Source: Bicyclus anynana
Lineage: Eukaryota; Arthropoda; Insecta; Lepidoptera; Nymphalidae
Reading direction: 5' to 3'
NCBI RefSeq assembly: GCF_947172395.1
Contig: NC_069083.1
Location: 6,046,501 to 6,110,500, forward strand
Length of the DNA stretch: 64,000 bases
A program made the translations under genes and the position numbers. Below, one piece after another: positions 9,316 to 21,539 of the stretch (positions are counted from its first letter, which is position 1; each line of letters begins with the position of its first letter). The notes under the pieces are model-generated. The model was not told the DNA's origin and made no database searches. It was given only the letters and a program-made list of their open reading frames with translations.

Positions 9316-10997
9316 GGACCGATTCCAAATAAGGTAACTGTCGACGACATCCGCCGGGGCCAAGTGTGTATAAACCAAACTTATCTATGCAGATTCGAAA
9401 ACATCTATTTTAAATGGCATAAAGTTCAAAATGCTTTGTTTGCCAATGTAGATTGTAAAGGGCGACCAAATGCTCGCTTCCGGAGTCAGTGGCTACTCGT
9501 TGAGTTTTATAGGTAATGGATTGAATTTGTAAGTGATTATTTTTGCCTTTTGACCTATGTACATTTTTTAAGCGATTACTGTATATTTTTGTAGAGTTAA
9601 ACAACTATTGACTAAAGAATGAAATAAAAAGTATTTAATCCTATCACACTAACAAGCTAATTTCTATGATTGTATTTGGTATCTTTAGTAAAGTTACTGC
9701 TAATGTAAATTAATAAATTATGTACTCGTATAGTAGAAGAATCGAAACTAGGTAAGTACTTGTAGTGATCTGTGTATTAGGTGCTCATAGATATAATGTT
9801 GTCAGCCGTTATTTCGAATTTGGCAGACGCTCTCCGCGTGTCTCGATAACATGTTTTATGCCTTTGTCTGCAAGTTTGTCTGGCACTCTTATGTAAATTA
9901 AATATAGTTTAAGTTTTATATGAGTAGATTATCATACAGCCCAAATTTTGCATTCCGATCTATTTTAAATAGGAACTGAAGGGAAAACTAAATAAAAAGT
10001 AAATAATCATGGTAAAATATACGTAGGTAATATTTTATTTATAACTTTTAGTTGAGGAAATGGAATAAGTAAAATTGGTCCACTTCATGTTATTTGGAAA
10101 ATCAGCGTCAAGAACAAAACTAAGGCTACTTTACAGGGGTGTCATTCCGCTATTTTATACGTTGTCCTAATATTTGCCTTTATCAAGTATTATTAGAATT
10201 CCAACTTTATTGCTATGGGATGCCAAAAATAAAACGTCACTAACATCGAAGTTGCCATGGAAAATAGCGATGTCACATCGCTGTAATTTTACAGAATGCA
10301 GAGGCTAGTAAGGGTTTTCCTTGAGATCGAAACACAGCGTCGATTAAACGGTTCCAGCAATACGGACGGTACCCAATTAGCTGCATAAGTCCAGTCACTT
10401 GGCTCAAATATTTACTCAAAATTGTACCTACTTAAAAAAAATTAAAACCAGTCTGTTTTTAAGTAATTACAATATTTTTTTTTATTTTCACTTCTCTTTT
10501 AACACAGCTATTTTTCAATCTAATGCTTTTCTATTGCACCCAACCCACTCACCTATTACTCTTTCTCGTTAAAACCGTCGCAAAAAATTGTTTCTAATAT
10601 ATTACTGTCTATATATCACAAATTGACCTTGAAATGTTTTCTACCAGGAGATAACTTATAACAAGTTATTCGACTTCAGCATATAAGGCGATTCCCGAGG
10701 ATTCGGCCTACGCAAGAATTTTTACTTTTGTTCAAAAACATATTATTTTGCGACTCCAATGCACTTATAGTGAATCAGTGTATAAACATTAATTTCATCT
10801 GATTTGGTTATGAGTGACATACTCGAGGATCTCCGACAAAACAATATGCTTTATGATAATCGTTTTAAGGGCTTTGTACTTTATTATCTTGCCAATGAAA
10901 CACATACTTTTTGGAATGGTGATTTAGTTAACTGTCACTGAAAACAACTGTCAAAATTTCCAATTGTTTTGTCTCCCAATTGGACAGAGATCATAAT
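9316..10997. other. AT-rich intergenic sequence
   Basis: About 1.7 kb with no frame over 65 codons, no TIR or SINE head and no tandem array that I can support. Confidence 0.55.
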
Positions 10998-11284
10998 TTC
11001 ATTATCAACCCATATTCGGCTTACTGCTGAGCTCGAGTCTCCTCTCAGAATAAGAAGGGTTAGGCTAGTAGTCCACCACCCTGACCCAATGTGGATTGGC
11101 AGAATTCACACACGCAGAGAATTAAGAAATTTCTGTGGTATGCAGGTTTCCTCACGATCTTTTTCCTTCGCCGTTTGAGACACGTGATATTTAATTTATT
11201 AAAAGGTGCATGCTCCAGACCGGATTCGATCCCAAACCTTTCGGAATCGGAGGCAGAGGTCATATCCACCGGACTATTACGGCT
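10998..11284 (-). mobile_element. SINE-B copy 3, nearly full length
   Basis: On the plus strand it reads ATTATCAACCCATATTCGGC.. to ..GGCAGAGGTCATATCCACC, the complement of the SINE-B consensus with head, body and tail. The B-box region is changed (GGGATCGAATCC). Confidence 0.85.
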
Positions 11285-11507
11285 ATAGTTAAAGCAATTT
11301 ACTTACCTAATAATACTTTAATATGACGTAGACAGTTTTGTTTAAATAAAAGACAATTTATTTATTTTGCTATTGAAATTGAAGTCGAAAAGTAACTCTA
11401 CATTTTCATTCTGAAACTGGTGGTAGTTTCTACTAATAGTCAATCTTGACGTTCCTAAAGTGCTTGTAAAGTAAGCCTGCTTGAAGTACACGAATTTTCG
11501 TTTTTAG

Positions 11508-11672
11508 AAACTAGGATTCCCTAACCTTACAAAAGATAAATTCATTGTCACTAATGAATTTGTGGCTTTCATCCAAAGTTCCAACGCTATTACTGAAAAA
11601 TTCTCTGACAAAAATAATAATATTTCACCAGAAAACTTAATAGAAAAGTATAATAAAAGAGAAAACGGCTAG
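11508..11672 (+). CDS. Possible orphan terminal exon (54 residues), function unknown
   Basis: I do not recognise this sequence. A pyrimidine-rich acceptor-like stretch (TTTTCGTTTTTAG, ending 11507) is followed by a frame open for 54 codons to TAG at 11670-11672. It encodes KLGFPNLTKDKFIVTNEF, continuing through SSNAITEKFSDKNNNISPEN to KYNKRENG. The composition (Lys, Asn, Glu, Phe) is soluble-protein-like, and there is no hydrophobic run. The in-frame TAG of the acceptor closes the frame upstream, as expected for an exon edge but also possible by chance. No matching upstream exon or poly(A) signal was found. Could be a host exon, a decayed transposon gene or chance. Confidence 0.2.
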   Translation, partial: KLGFPNLTKDKFIVTNEFVAFIQSSNAITEKFSDKNNNISPENLIEKYNKRENG

Positions 11673-12728
11673 GTATATGCAATATTCCCATAATAGTATA
11701 AATTCACTCAAGAACAGCAATGAAAATAAAAATCCAATACTTTCACAGCTGCTTTGGCGGAGTGTCGCCAATCCCGCTCCCCTATAACTACAATCGTAAA
11801 GCTGATCTAACTCCCGTCTTGAGGGTAACGTATGCTAAAAAATGCAAACAGGAAAATTTAATGATACGTGAAGTATACCAGGCAGCAGTAAAAATAAAGC
11901 TCCCGGGATTGTGCCATATTTCGAAGAATAACCACTGTTCTCATAAGATTCTTATGAGTTCTGTAACTTTGTAGACTTACTTTTTATGACTACTTTTAAG
12001 TTTTTGGTGTAGCCATCGTAAGGAAATATTAAAAGCTTTTTAATTAAGCGACCAATTTACATTTCGATATGATTTTTATCACAATTAAGGCTTTTTGGTT
12101 GATATTACCAAGTAGTAAAATCTTTTAATACGTCACTATTGGTCTATGTTTGTCTCTTTCTCTCGTGTCGACATAATAAGTCGTGGTGCGCATTCAAGCC
12201 CATACAGGTTTCATAATATTAAGCGAAATATTTCTACTTGTTTTAAGATTTAAAGAATATATGAAGATCAAAGTTACAAATGAGGCACAGTTAAATACAG
12301 CACAGCACAGTTAAATAAGGGTCAGTATACAACAATGTATCAAATGAATGTTCAATGCGATGATATCTTCTGGACGATAGCCAAGTGCTGGCAACCGCGT
12401 AGCAAGACCAAACAATATTCGCCGCTTGACTTATGAAGGCCGTGAACTTACATTTATGAAAGTATAAAACTTTATCCGCAAATCCAGATCGAGTTCGAGG
12501 TGAGAAACTGTGGTAGCTCCTAAACGTTGAAGCACCATTGTGTACATTGCTTTAATATAACTTGAATCGCTTATTATTCTAAGCTATTGACTCGAACATG
12601 AAAATTGCGTTTAGTTTTGTTTATGGAGGGGAAAAGGGTGAGATATATTACTTGGGCTTGAAACTTAAGAATAATAAAATGAGAGATACGTTACATTTTT
12701 ATATTGCTGAACTCATCTATATCTATAT
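11673..12728. other. Intergenic sequence, one chance frame
   Basis: An 84-codon plus frame (11720-11974) lacks recognisable motifs. The rest is AT-rich. TTAAATACAGCACAGCACAG near 12290 is a small local repeat. Confidence 0.45.
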
Positions 12729-12965
12729 CTATACTAATATTATAAAGAGGTAAAGTTTGTAAGTTTGTCACATTTTTTAAATGGGGTAATCTTCGGAACT
12801 ACTGGTCCGATTTTAAAAATTCTTTCACCAGTAGAATGCTACATTATCGGGGAGTGCTATAGGCTATATTTTATATTGGTATCGTATATATTAGGCGAGT
12901 TATCACAGTTTTTGTCATACAGGTCGGACTGAAAATCCTCTTAAACAGACTTATTCGCATGCGCT
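12729..12965 (+). mobile_element. Helitron 5' end, second family, 3' end unclear
   Basis: Starts TCTATACTAATATTATAAAG then AGGTAAAGTTTGTAAGTTTG, a common 5' end of short lepidopteran Helitrons. Family sequence continues (GGAACTACTGGTCCGATTTT, TAGGCTATATTTTAT). The terminal hairpin and CTRR end could not be placed. Confidence 0.6.
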
Positions 12966-13205
12966 GCCTTAACTATTGTGAAGAGATAAAATAAAAGTGA
13001 AAATAATTGCTTAAGTACCGTCATTTTTCGTGAAATCATCTATTATTTGACGATTTAATACGGTTCATTAGCTTCTCGAGTTCGGTTCTTGTAAATCTTA
13101 AAGGAATAAAAATATTCGTTAAATATACCTTCAAGTACCTACTAGTACACAAGTTACTATTGATTTAGTAAATCTCTATATTGTATTTCTGTGTATCCAT
13201 AAGTA

Positions 13206-13534
13206 ACGGCCTCCGTGTCGCAGTGGTATGGCCGGTGGATTTACAAAACGGAGGTCCTAGGTTCGATTCCCGGCTGGGCCAATTGAGGTTTTCTTAATTG
13301 GTCCAGGTCTGGCTGGTCGGAGGTTTCGGCCGTGGCTAGTTACTAGTTAGTTACCACCCTACCGACAAAGACGTACAGTCAAGCGATTTAGCGTTCCGGT
13401 ACGATGTCGTGTAGAGACCGAAAAGGGACGTGGATTTCATCCTCCCCCTAACAAGTTAGCCCGCTTCCATCTTAGACTGCATCATCACTTGAGGTGAGAT
13501 TTGAGATGAGTCAAGGGCTAACTTGTAAAGAATA
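13206..13534 (+). mobile_element. SINE-A copy 2
   Basis: A box TGTCGCAGTGG and B box GGTTCGATTCC are present, followed by the full body and an AACTTGTAAAGAATA end. A local duplication, CTAGTTACTAGTTAGTTACC, lies in the body. Head and boxes are those of a tRNA-derived Pol III SINE. Confidence 0.9.
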
Positions 13535-13589
13535 GTAGTTGTACTTGTATATCGATAGGTAACAAGTCAAGCCCTAGTTCCTGGTCCTT

Positions 13590-13745
13590 ATATGAATAAC
13601 ATCAGCTGATAGTGACCTTTGACGAGTTAAATAATATTATCCTTAGACCACTAGCATAGAAGCAACGTGGTGGGTCTAAGCCCCAAATTTCCTCTGCTAT
13701 ATAGAAGCTAGTCATTAAAAATACGCTGATAATGGTGATGATAAT
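13590..13745 (+). repeat. SINE-D-like fragment
   Basis: Shares CAGCTGATAGTGA, CAACGTGGTGGGTCTAAGC and a GCTGATAATGGTGATGATAA tail with fragments at 19580, 21540, 41868, 42848 and 45505. Head not visible. Possibly the 3' part of a tRNA-derived SINE. Confidence 0.5.
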
Positions 13746-16354
13746 TTATAAAAATGAAAAATAGTTAGTCAGGTGGCCTTAATCCTCATTTGCTTACTCT
13801 TTATGCGCCAAAAAGTAGTACATAATCGTAAATTGATACAATGATTAGAAGAGTTAAGAAGTGTATTAGACAAGACAACGTCAATATCTTAGATATCTAC
13901 ACTTAAATAAACATAAAACATTTCGAGTAGCCACTTTGGCGAGAAACGCTTGATGCTCGAGAGTCACTCCAGTATTTAATTAAAAGTAAGCGAAAAGAAA
14001 ACTGAGAAGGTAGGGTGATTTGTCAAATGTAATTAAAAAGAAAACGAAGGAACTGACGAATTACGGGGACTCTAAAAACACGACGGGCTTCAAGTATTTG
14101 TTAAGTTGCCGACATTTGTTTTCGAGCTAATTACGTAGTTAATGAGACAGTGACATCTTATAAAAAGAAAGTAAATAAGTAAGGTAAATCTAATAATAAC
14201 TTGAAATAATTCTGCGCAATTTGTAATTTATGAACACATTTCATTATTGTTTCTTGAACACAAATAAAATTCAAAATTACAAAAAATCTTGCAAATTACC
14301 AACTTCTCTACTTGTACCTACAATTAAATCGAACTGTTAGAACGAATACTCTTTGAAACTGGGGAGAGCTGATTAATTCAAAATTAAATAGCTAATATAA
14401 AAACCAGGATTTTCTTTAATGGTTGAGTAACTAGAAAAAAGGTTTTAGTCTTTATTCTACATTAAAGTGAAGAAAATAGCGATCAGATATTTGTATAGTT
14501 TGATCAATCTAAAAGTTAGACCCCTGTATCCGGGAGCGTTTTGTACATACAAAAGGCCGAATTGCCTTCTCTGATTGAATTATGCCTCCCCTATCCTCTG
14601 GATGGGTCTTGCCTTTTGTGGGATATTTATGTTAAACTAGTCATAATAAAACGCCTCGATCTCTTCAATTTAAAACCCTCAAATTTTCAATTCCTTTTCT
14701 AGGGATTGAGGGATTGATGTATGATCTGAAATGCATTTCTAGTTTTCAACTTTATTTACATCTCTATTATTGATTTGTTGTGGATTTGTAGTAAAATGTG
14801 ATTTTTTTTGTAATTTGTAGCTAGAAACGTAAGTTAAATATCTTGAAAACAAAAAAAAATTAACCAGAGAAATATAAATGTACGAGTAAAATAATGTATG
14901 TTTGTTAAGGTGTCACAAAAATCTATAAAAAAAAATCTATAAAAATTTTATAAATAAAAATATCAAAAATAATAAATAGTTTTCATTCCGCAGAATTTAA
15001 AAAACAGTGCAGACTGACACAAACATAATAATCATTGGAACTAAAATAAAAAAAAAACAGTCTGGCACAGGCTTTAATACCTTTTGTGATTTCAATCACG
15101 ATAATTAATCAAGAGATACCATTATTTCTAAATAACCTCCTTCTAAGAAACTAACAAGCAAATAAACCATTTTTCTCTTATTCACATCAAAAACGTAAAT
15201 CCTAAATTTAAATTCTATATAGGTTCACAGATTAGGCAGATGTAGGCGCAGAACATTTATGGTATCTTGTTCCAAATAACCATAAAAAAACAAAAGGCGA
15301 GACAGTAAGTTTGGACATCGGAATGTTTGATCATTTTAGTCGTGATCTAAGTGGAATATAATTACCATAAAGCAATTTTTGATTTCCAATTATGTGTAGA
15401 GCGAACTATTTTTCGGCCATTTTTTGTAATGTGATCGTGTTAACTGATTTTACGCTGAATTCTTGGAATAAAACAAACAGATTTCTGTGTAAAGTTGTAG
15501 TTAAGAGGTATTAGTTTACACTTAGGTTTTCTAACAATTAAGGGTATTATTCAGAAATACCTTTAGTTATTAAAGACATTTTAAAAATAGAACAATAACA
15601 CAGTTAACAGTCTTTCCAAGAAAGCCCGACTTTAAAAGAACTTTTAAAAACACTTCAACGCTTCGAAACCCACAAATGCAATTATCGCCGGAAGAAAAGT
15701 GGATTAAGAAGGGGTCCATTGTAAATAGAAAATCGGAGTCACTCAAAGGATTTTCATAGACAAAAACTGAAAAATAAAAACGTTGATGAAAAAAAGCGGA
15801 AAGGAACTCGTCAGCAATGTGTCGACCCCGAACCAATTGAATTTCAAAGCTGACAAGCGTCTACCGCGAAATTTATTCAAAGAATAAATCTGAAAATTTG
15901 TAGATCTAAAGGCATAAAGGCAAAGTGGTGCCAACGCGTCGACACAAAGGAATTTCTAAATTTCACGGCTTCCGCCTCAACTGTTTGTATTTATATGAGA
16001 GGGAAGGGTAAGAAATGACAAACGAGTGAGGGGAAATAACTAAAACTGCAGACTCTAGTGGAGATAAGCAGCCAATGTCGCGCGTCGTCACCGCGGGTGT
16101 CTGCTGCGGTAGGCACCTACTCATAATACAGCCACTAACTTTATTCCTATGTTTTGTTTTTGTAAAATACAAACATAAAGCGTATTAGAGTGTAAAGGAT
16201 TACATTGATATAAACAATACTAAAGCTTGGTATTAAATAACTTGGTACCCAGCTCTAAACATCTGAATGCAATCTGAAACCAAGAGATGGTTGTAATAAA
16301 AAATGTCTTTATCACTTAGTTGTCTGCTTCTTTTTAAACTATTACCATGCATTG
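13746..16354. other. Intergenic, unique-looking; possible regulatory islands
   Basis: AT-rich with no open frame worth reporting. TAATTACGTAGTTAATGA (about 14131-14148) is dense in homeodomain-type TAAT cores. The stretch 15640-16130 is GC-richer, not shared with any repeat here and carries several CpGs. A regulatory role is only a guess. Confidence 0.4.
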
Positions 16355-16645
16355 ATATTCACTTGACCTCCTCGTCGCCTTTTTACCATCGCACTGCAAG
16401 ACAGGTAGGTTTCCATCCCTACGTCACTGACATTCCAATAGAACTCTTACGTAGCGATTTGCTTCATCGTTTCTTATACGCATGGCTAGGGTATGGAACT
16501 CTCTCCCGAAATCAATATTCCTAATTTAAACTCCTTTAAGATAAGAGTGAATAGGCATCTTCTTGGCGTATCACCTTAGGCCACATCTACATTTACCATC
16601 AGGTGTGATCGTGGTTAAGCGCGAGCTTATAAAAAAAATACTTGA
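16355..16645 (+). pseudogene. CR1/Jockey-like LINE, 3' end of reverse transcriptase ORF
   Basis: The C-terminal part of a LINE ORF2 is readable: FLIRMARVWNSLPKSIF, then, after a one-base shift at about 16520, PNLNSFKIRVNRHLLG and a stop at 16577-16579. The VWNSLP and FK.RV.RHL motifs are usual near the end of CR1/Jockey-type ORF2 in Lepidoptera. A short 3' UTR follows (ACCATCAGGTGTGATCGTGG, then GCGAGCTTATAAAAAAA). 5'-truncated and frameshifted, so inactive. Confidence 0.75.
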
Positions 16646-17094
16646 ATTTATTGAACCTTTTTCAGTTCAAGATTGTTATGAGTAAATGACGTTAACTAAA
16701 TAACTAACTCTAAACGTTGTGGAAAGGTGGAAGAAAGTAAGGGTTTTTATTAAAATTACCTACCCAACCATTAGTATATTTATGTGATTGAAAAATTATT
16801 TTGTCATATATTGTACTTGTAATATTATATCTAAACATTACCTTTGTAACTATCAAATCTAAATTTAAGTTATATCAGGTAATTCAAGGTTAAAGGCGCT
16901 ATTGTTTATCTGGTTTAATGTATATATTATTTTGCTCAAGATCTAGAGAATCTTGTGTTCAATCTCAGAGTAGAGATATAGAATAGATCAGATAGATTAC
17001 AGAGGTTCATATTATAATTTGCGGTGTTCTAGAATTATTGGCATTTGCTATCTTGATCGTGTTTCAAACTATTTGATTGGCATAAATAACTTAA
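16646..17094. other. AT-rich sequence, nothing recognised
   Basis: No frame, repeat head or inverted repeat supported. Confidence 0.5.
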
Positions 17095-17366
17095 TAGACA
17101 TAGCTCAACGAGTTGCGAAGCTGAAGTGACAATGGGCGGGGCACATGGTTCGAAGAGCCGATGGACGTTGGGGTCCCAAAATGCTGGAATGGCGACCCCG
17201 CACTAGTAAGCGCAGTGTTGGCCGACCCCCCACCAGGTGGACTGACGACATCAAGCGAGTCGCTGGGATTCGCTGGATGCAAGTGGCTCAGTATCGTGAT
17301 GTTTGGAAGTCCCTACAAAAGTCCTATGTCCTGCAGTTGACGTCCATGGGCTGATATGATGATGAT
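17095..17366 (+). pseudogene. RTE-type LINE 3' end, copy 1
   Basis: Encodes the C-terminal tail of the RTE endonuclease/reverse transcriptase: DIAQRVAKLK, then a W-to-stop change, then WAGHMVRRADGRWGPKMLEW, PPTRWTDDIKRVAG and MQVAQYRDVW. It ends at GGGCTGATATGATGATGATG. Heavily 5'-truncated, as is usual for target-primed insertion. Confidence 0.9.
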
Positions 17367-17410
17367 GAAATAACATAATAATTTAATGTCAGTCATGTAT
17401 TGTTTAACCG

Positions 17411-17731
17411 TGTGATTGGTGTAGTGGTATGCGCGGTGGATGTACAATCGGAGGTCCTGGGTTCAATCCCCGGCTGGGCTGATTGAGGTTTTCTTAATTG
17501 GTCCAGGTCTAGCTGGTGGGAGGCTTCGGCCGTGGCTAGTTACCACCCTACCGACAAAGACGTACCGCCAAGCATTTAGCGTTCCGGTACGATGTCGTGT
17601 AGAAACCGAAAGGGGTGTGGATTTTCATCCTCCTCCTAACAAGTTAGCTCGCTTCAATCTTAGATTGCATCATCATTTACCATAAGGTGAGAGTGTAGTC
17701 AAGGGCTTACTTGTAAAGAATAAAAAAAAAA
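17411..17731 (+). mobile_element. SINE-A copy 3
   Basis: A-box-like GTGTAGTGG and B-box-like GGTTCAATCCC (one change), full body and an A-rich end. About 45 bp downstream of RTE copy 1 and 43 bp upstream of the MITE at 17774. Confidence 0.9.
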
Positions 17732-17773
17732 GTGGTTCATTAGAACAACCACGGATAATGAGATCCCAGGGGG

Positions 17774-17974
17774 CCTGTAGCCATGTGGGTACGATTCCCT
17801 TTCTACAAACGCTAACGCTTCGAAAACCAAAAAAAAAATGTATGGGAATGACAGATCCGATCGATAACTTGATCACGTAACCTGTCGATTGCAAATGTAA
17901 TTTCCATACATTTTTTTAGTTTTCGAAGCGTTAGCGTTTGTAGAAAGGGAATCAAAGTGCCACATGGCTACAGG
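17774..17974. mobile_element. MITE, CCTGTAGCCA TIR family, intact
   Basis: 201 bp with TIRs of about 65 bp: CCTGTAGCCATGTGG.., ATTCCCTTTCTACAAACGC and TAACGCTTCGAAAAC, mirrored at the right end with few differences. The short core holds GATCACGTAACC. It is the uninterrupted sister of 8868-9315. No clear target duplication. Confidence 0.9.
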
Positions 17975-18085
17975 CGTTCGAAATCTTTGTCGAACAATTA
18001 AAAAGATTATTGGATTATTCTACACTTCAAGAAATTATCAGCAGTAAAAAAGTGCAGTTTTAAAATATTTTCAATGTACAGAATT

Positions 18086-18402
18086 AGCCGTGATAGCCCA
18101 GTGGATATGACCTCTGCCTCCGATTCCGGAGGGTGTGGGTTTGAATCCGATCCCAAGCATGCACCTCCAACTTTACAGTTGTGTGCATTTTAATAAATTT
18201 AATATCACGTGTCTCAATCGGTGAAGGAAAACATCGTGAGGAAACCTGCATACCAGAGAATTATCTTAATTCTCTGCGTGTGCGAAGTCTGCCAATCCGC
18301 ATTGGGCCAGCGTGGTGGACTATTGGCCTTACCCCTCTCATTCTGAGAGGAGACTCGAGCTCAGCAGTGAGCCGAATATGTGTTGATGACGACGACGACG
18401 AC
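18086..18402 (+). mobile_element. SINE-B copy 4 with (GAC)n tail
   Basis: A box TAGCCCAGTGG, B-box-like GGTTTGAATCC, full body. It ends TGATGACGACGACGACGAC, a tail-repeat variant of the family. Confidence 0.9.
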
Positions 18403-19221
18403 AGAATTAGACCTGTTACAGTTTTATTATAAGTATAGATATATAGAAAGATAGATATATATTTTATAAAACTAAATTCACAAAATCATTTTCAAACAAC
18501 TCTTTTAACAACTACATATTAAACTATAAACTCCTTAAACAATTATTTCGGAGTGCAGTTACAAACGCCTAGCATGTTACAAAGAGCAAAGTGTTATTTG
18601 TTCAACAAAAGTTCCTGGATGCTTTTAGAGACGAGTTTCACTTACAAAGTACAAGTAACATTTGCGTTTGAGAACTATTTTCATTAATAACTATTACTCA
18701 CTATTAACATTATTATGACGCTAAAATATGTAAATGAAAGATTTGTTATAGATGTTGTTGGTAACTTTGATAATAAGCAAACATTTGAATACCCGACGAT
18801 ATATCAATACAATAAATATCATAATCATTAATTCCTAGACATAGAAATAAAATTGAAGTGTCTGCCTGTGTTTTCAAAACAACTGAGATTTTCTCAAGTG
18901 CTTGTAGTTAATACTACATACGATACACGACACCTAAACTTAATAGAGCTTTATTAAAATTTTTGTCAGTCTGTCTGTCTGTTTTTCCGGTTTGGGCTAA
19001 TCTTTTGAAATAGTTAGTATTACGAGTAGTTCCTGATAATTATAGTTAGTGACATGTTAGTTGTAGTTCCTGCTGTACTACATGCAGATTTTTTTTAATT
19101 TGCCGTTTTTTTTAAGTCACACTTTCATTTGCCAGGGTCTAGGCCTACTGATTTCTCACAGATCTTCCAAATTAGTCGGCTACTACTTAGAATGTATCGT
19201 CACTTATCATTAAACACTTAT
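18403..19221. other. AT-rich sequence with short simple repeat
   Basis: A GTCTGTCTGTCTG run at about 18967-18981 may mark an old transposon edge. Nothing else recognised. Confidence 0.45.
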
Positions 19222-19497
19222 CACCGACATAGCTCAGCGAGTCGCGAAGCTGAAGTGGCAATGAGCAGGCCACATAGTTCGAAGAGCCGATGGACGTTGG
19301 GGTCCCAAGGTGTTGGAATGGCGATCCCGCACCGGAAAACGCAGTGTTGGTCGACCCCCCACTAGGTGGACAGAGGACATTAAGCGGATTGCAGGAAACC
19401 GCTGGATGCTGGCGCCTCGTTATCGTTATGCTTGGAGGTCCATGCAAGAGGCCTATGTCCAGCAGTGGACGTCCATCGGCTGTAATGATAATGACGG
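19222..19497 (+). pseudogene. RTE-type LINE 3' end, copy 2
   Basis: Reads DIAQRVAKLKWQ, a stop in place of W, then HIVRRADGRWGPKVLEW, SVGRPPTRWTEDIKRIAGNR, YAWRSMQEAYVQQWTSIG and an ATGATAATGACGG tail. A different sub-lineage from copies 1 and 3 (AYVQQWTS rather than AYVLQWTS). Confidence 0.9.
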
Positions 19498-19579
19498 TAA
19501 CACAGTAGTTAATCATACTGTACATACTCGTTTATTTATAAACTGACTTGAATATTATATATAATATATTAATAAATAA

Positions 19580-19672
19580 ATAAATGGGTTTGAGCTCCCA
19601 TATCCCCTCTCCTATAATGAGAGAGGCCTGGCCCTGTAGTGTGCCGTTAAAATATGCTAATAATGATGGTTA
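19580..19672 (+). repeat. SINE-D-like 3' fragment
   Basis: GGGTTTGAGCTCCCATATCC, CTCTCCTATAATGAGAGAGG and a GCTAATAATGATGG tail. It contains a small hairpin, CCTCTC..GAGAGG. Confidence 0.6.
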
Positions 19673-20580
19673 ATTAAACTTTTAGTTAAGGTAATTATTA
19701 ATATTTAACCACGCCCTACAAAGCTATCGAATATCGTTTGCAATATTGTAAGCAAATTGCCGGAGTTTCGTACAACGCCAGTAAATGTTTACCGCCATAC
19801 TAAAAAGGAATCCTGGAAATGGCAGTGTTATGGTGGTCACACTGTCAACGACAACATAGTGGTTAACTTGTGTTGTAGCCGCATTTACCTACTACGACCT
19901 TTACGAGAGCAAGCTTTTAGTATTTTATACTTTACATAAAATTATACTTCTTATATCGTCGAGTTATAATTAACCACATTCATGTAGCGTTTAAAATTTA
20001 ATTTGTTAAATTATCTAGATAATAATGCTTACTTGTAACTATAACATTGATTAGTGCTGAAAATTTTTGGTAAATTTTGAGTATAGTAGGGTAGGGTAGG
20101 TGTAGGGAAGAGTGCACCTATGTAATTAAGCGAAGCGTGACTAGGTCCGATATTGAATATATTATTATGAATTTTTTTGTTGGAGGGCATTATAATTATG
20201 ATTATGATATTAAAGCCTAAAATATTTTTTTGTTATTTTTGTCTCTCTGTCTGTCCGTCTTTTTGTGACCGTGCGTCATGCTAAAACAACCGAATGAATT
20301 CAAACGAAACTTGACACGATTAGAGACCATAATACGAAGAAGTATGTTTACTACCACTGTTGTGTTTAAAATTAGAACACAAAACAAGAACAATTGAATG
20401 CAGCAAGCGCCTTTTCTTTGCATGCCAGCAAAAATCAATATGTTTGATTTAAATATGATAATTATATAGGGGTCTGTACCTACTCTTATTTTCTGTGTTG
20501 CTTTCATTATAGAACACGCCGTGATAAAGATTTTAAAATGATAATAGCTGTCTGATATAAGCAGAATAACTTTAATACTG
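19673..20580. other. Intergenic sequence with GGGTA remnant
   Basis: GTAGGGTAGGGTAGG (20085-20100) resembles the arrays attached to Helitron 3' ends at 8262 and 44389, but no hairpin end is seen. CTGTCTGTCCG near 20248 may be another element edge. Confidence 0.4.
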
Positions 20581-20908
20581 ACGGCCTCTCTGTGGCGCAG
20601 TGGTACGCGCAGGGGACTTACAAGACGAAGGTCCTGGGTTCGATCCCTGGCTGGACCGATTGAGGTTTTCTTAATTGGTCCAGGTCTGGCCGGTGGGAGG
20701 CTTTGGCCGTGGCTAGTTACCACCCTACCGACAATGACGTACCGCCAAGCGATTTAGCGTTCCGGTACGACGTTGTGTAGAAACCGAAAGGGGTATGGAA
20801 TTCATTCTCCGCTTAACAAGTTATCCCGATTCCGTCTTAGGTTGCATCATCACTTACCATCAGGTGAGATTATAGTCAAGGGTTAACTTGTAAAAAATAA
20901 AAAAATAA
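20581..20908 (+). mobile_element. SINE-A copy 4
   Basis: A box TGGCGCAGTGG and B box GGTTCGATCCC intact, full body, AACTTGTAAAAAATAAAAAAA end. Confidence 0.92.
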
Positions 20909-21539
20909 ATAATAACTTACTCGTACATTTTGTGTACTTTCTGATTAGTTTGTGCCTTATTGACGCATAAAACTGGCTGGCTGTACAAAATTTATAAGAT
21001 ATTTCTATGAAATAGGCTAATATTTGTTTATTTTTAAATTTCAATCAAATAAGAATGTAAGCTACATAATTTAATAAAGTATTAGACATCGTTTAACAAT
21101 GAGCAAGGTAACCAAGCGACGCTATTGCTTCTTCGAATTGCCAGGCTTACGGGTCTGCCACACTATGTTCCTTGCACTAGCTCTTAGCTATTCTCCTCTC
21201 ACTGCCGCGATATTGTCTGGACGTTGATTTACTCGCGAAACCCCTTACTTTTTCTTTGACTCGCGCTCAAAATCCGACGAAATAGGGAGCGATTAGCATG
21301 ACATTCGGCATGACAGGTAACGTTGCCACACCACTTCTCTGCCTCCTCGTCGAGTGTGAGGCCCATAACCTAAAATACGAGTAAACAATGAATGCAATAG
21401 TAGTCATGTCTTGTTGGCTCAGTGTGTGCGCTCTTCCTTAGTTTTAGATCTTGACAAAGGGTAAAAATATTGTGATTTTATCTGACCCAAAAACAGCTGA
21501 GTACTGAGTAAGTTGGTGGTGTTACAAACACGTGCCTCC
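20909..21539. other. Unique-looking sequence, GC-richer at 21120-21360
   Basis: No frame or repeat recognised. The GC-richer part is not shared with other places in the window. Confidence 0.4.

Noticed and set aside
19187..19525. 112-codon minus frame
   Set aside because: It is the antisense shadow of RTE copy 2.
20581..20655. Intact tRNA gene
   Set aside because: A and B boxes are present, but the acceptor arms do not pair, and the same head with the same 250-bp body recurs many times, so it is a SINE.
20217..20723. 168-codon minus frame
   Set aside because: Its first third is the antisense of SINE-A and the rest is low-complexity AT-rich sequence without motifs.
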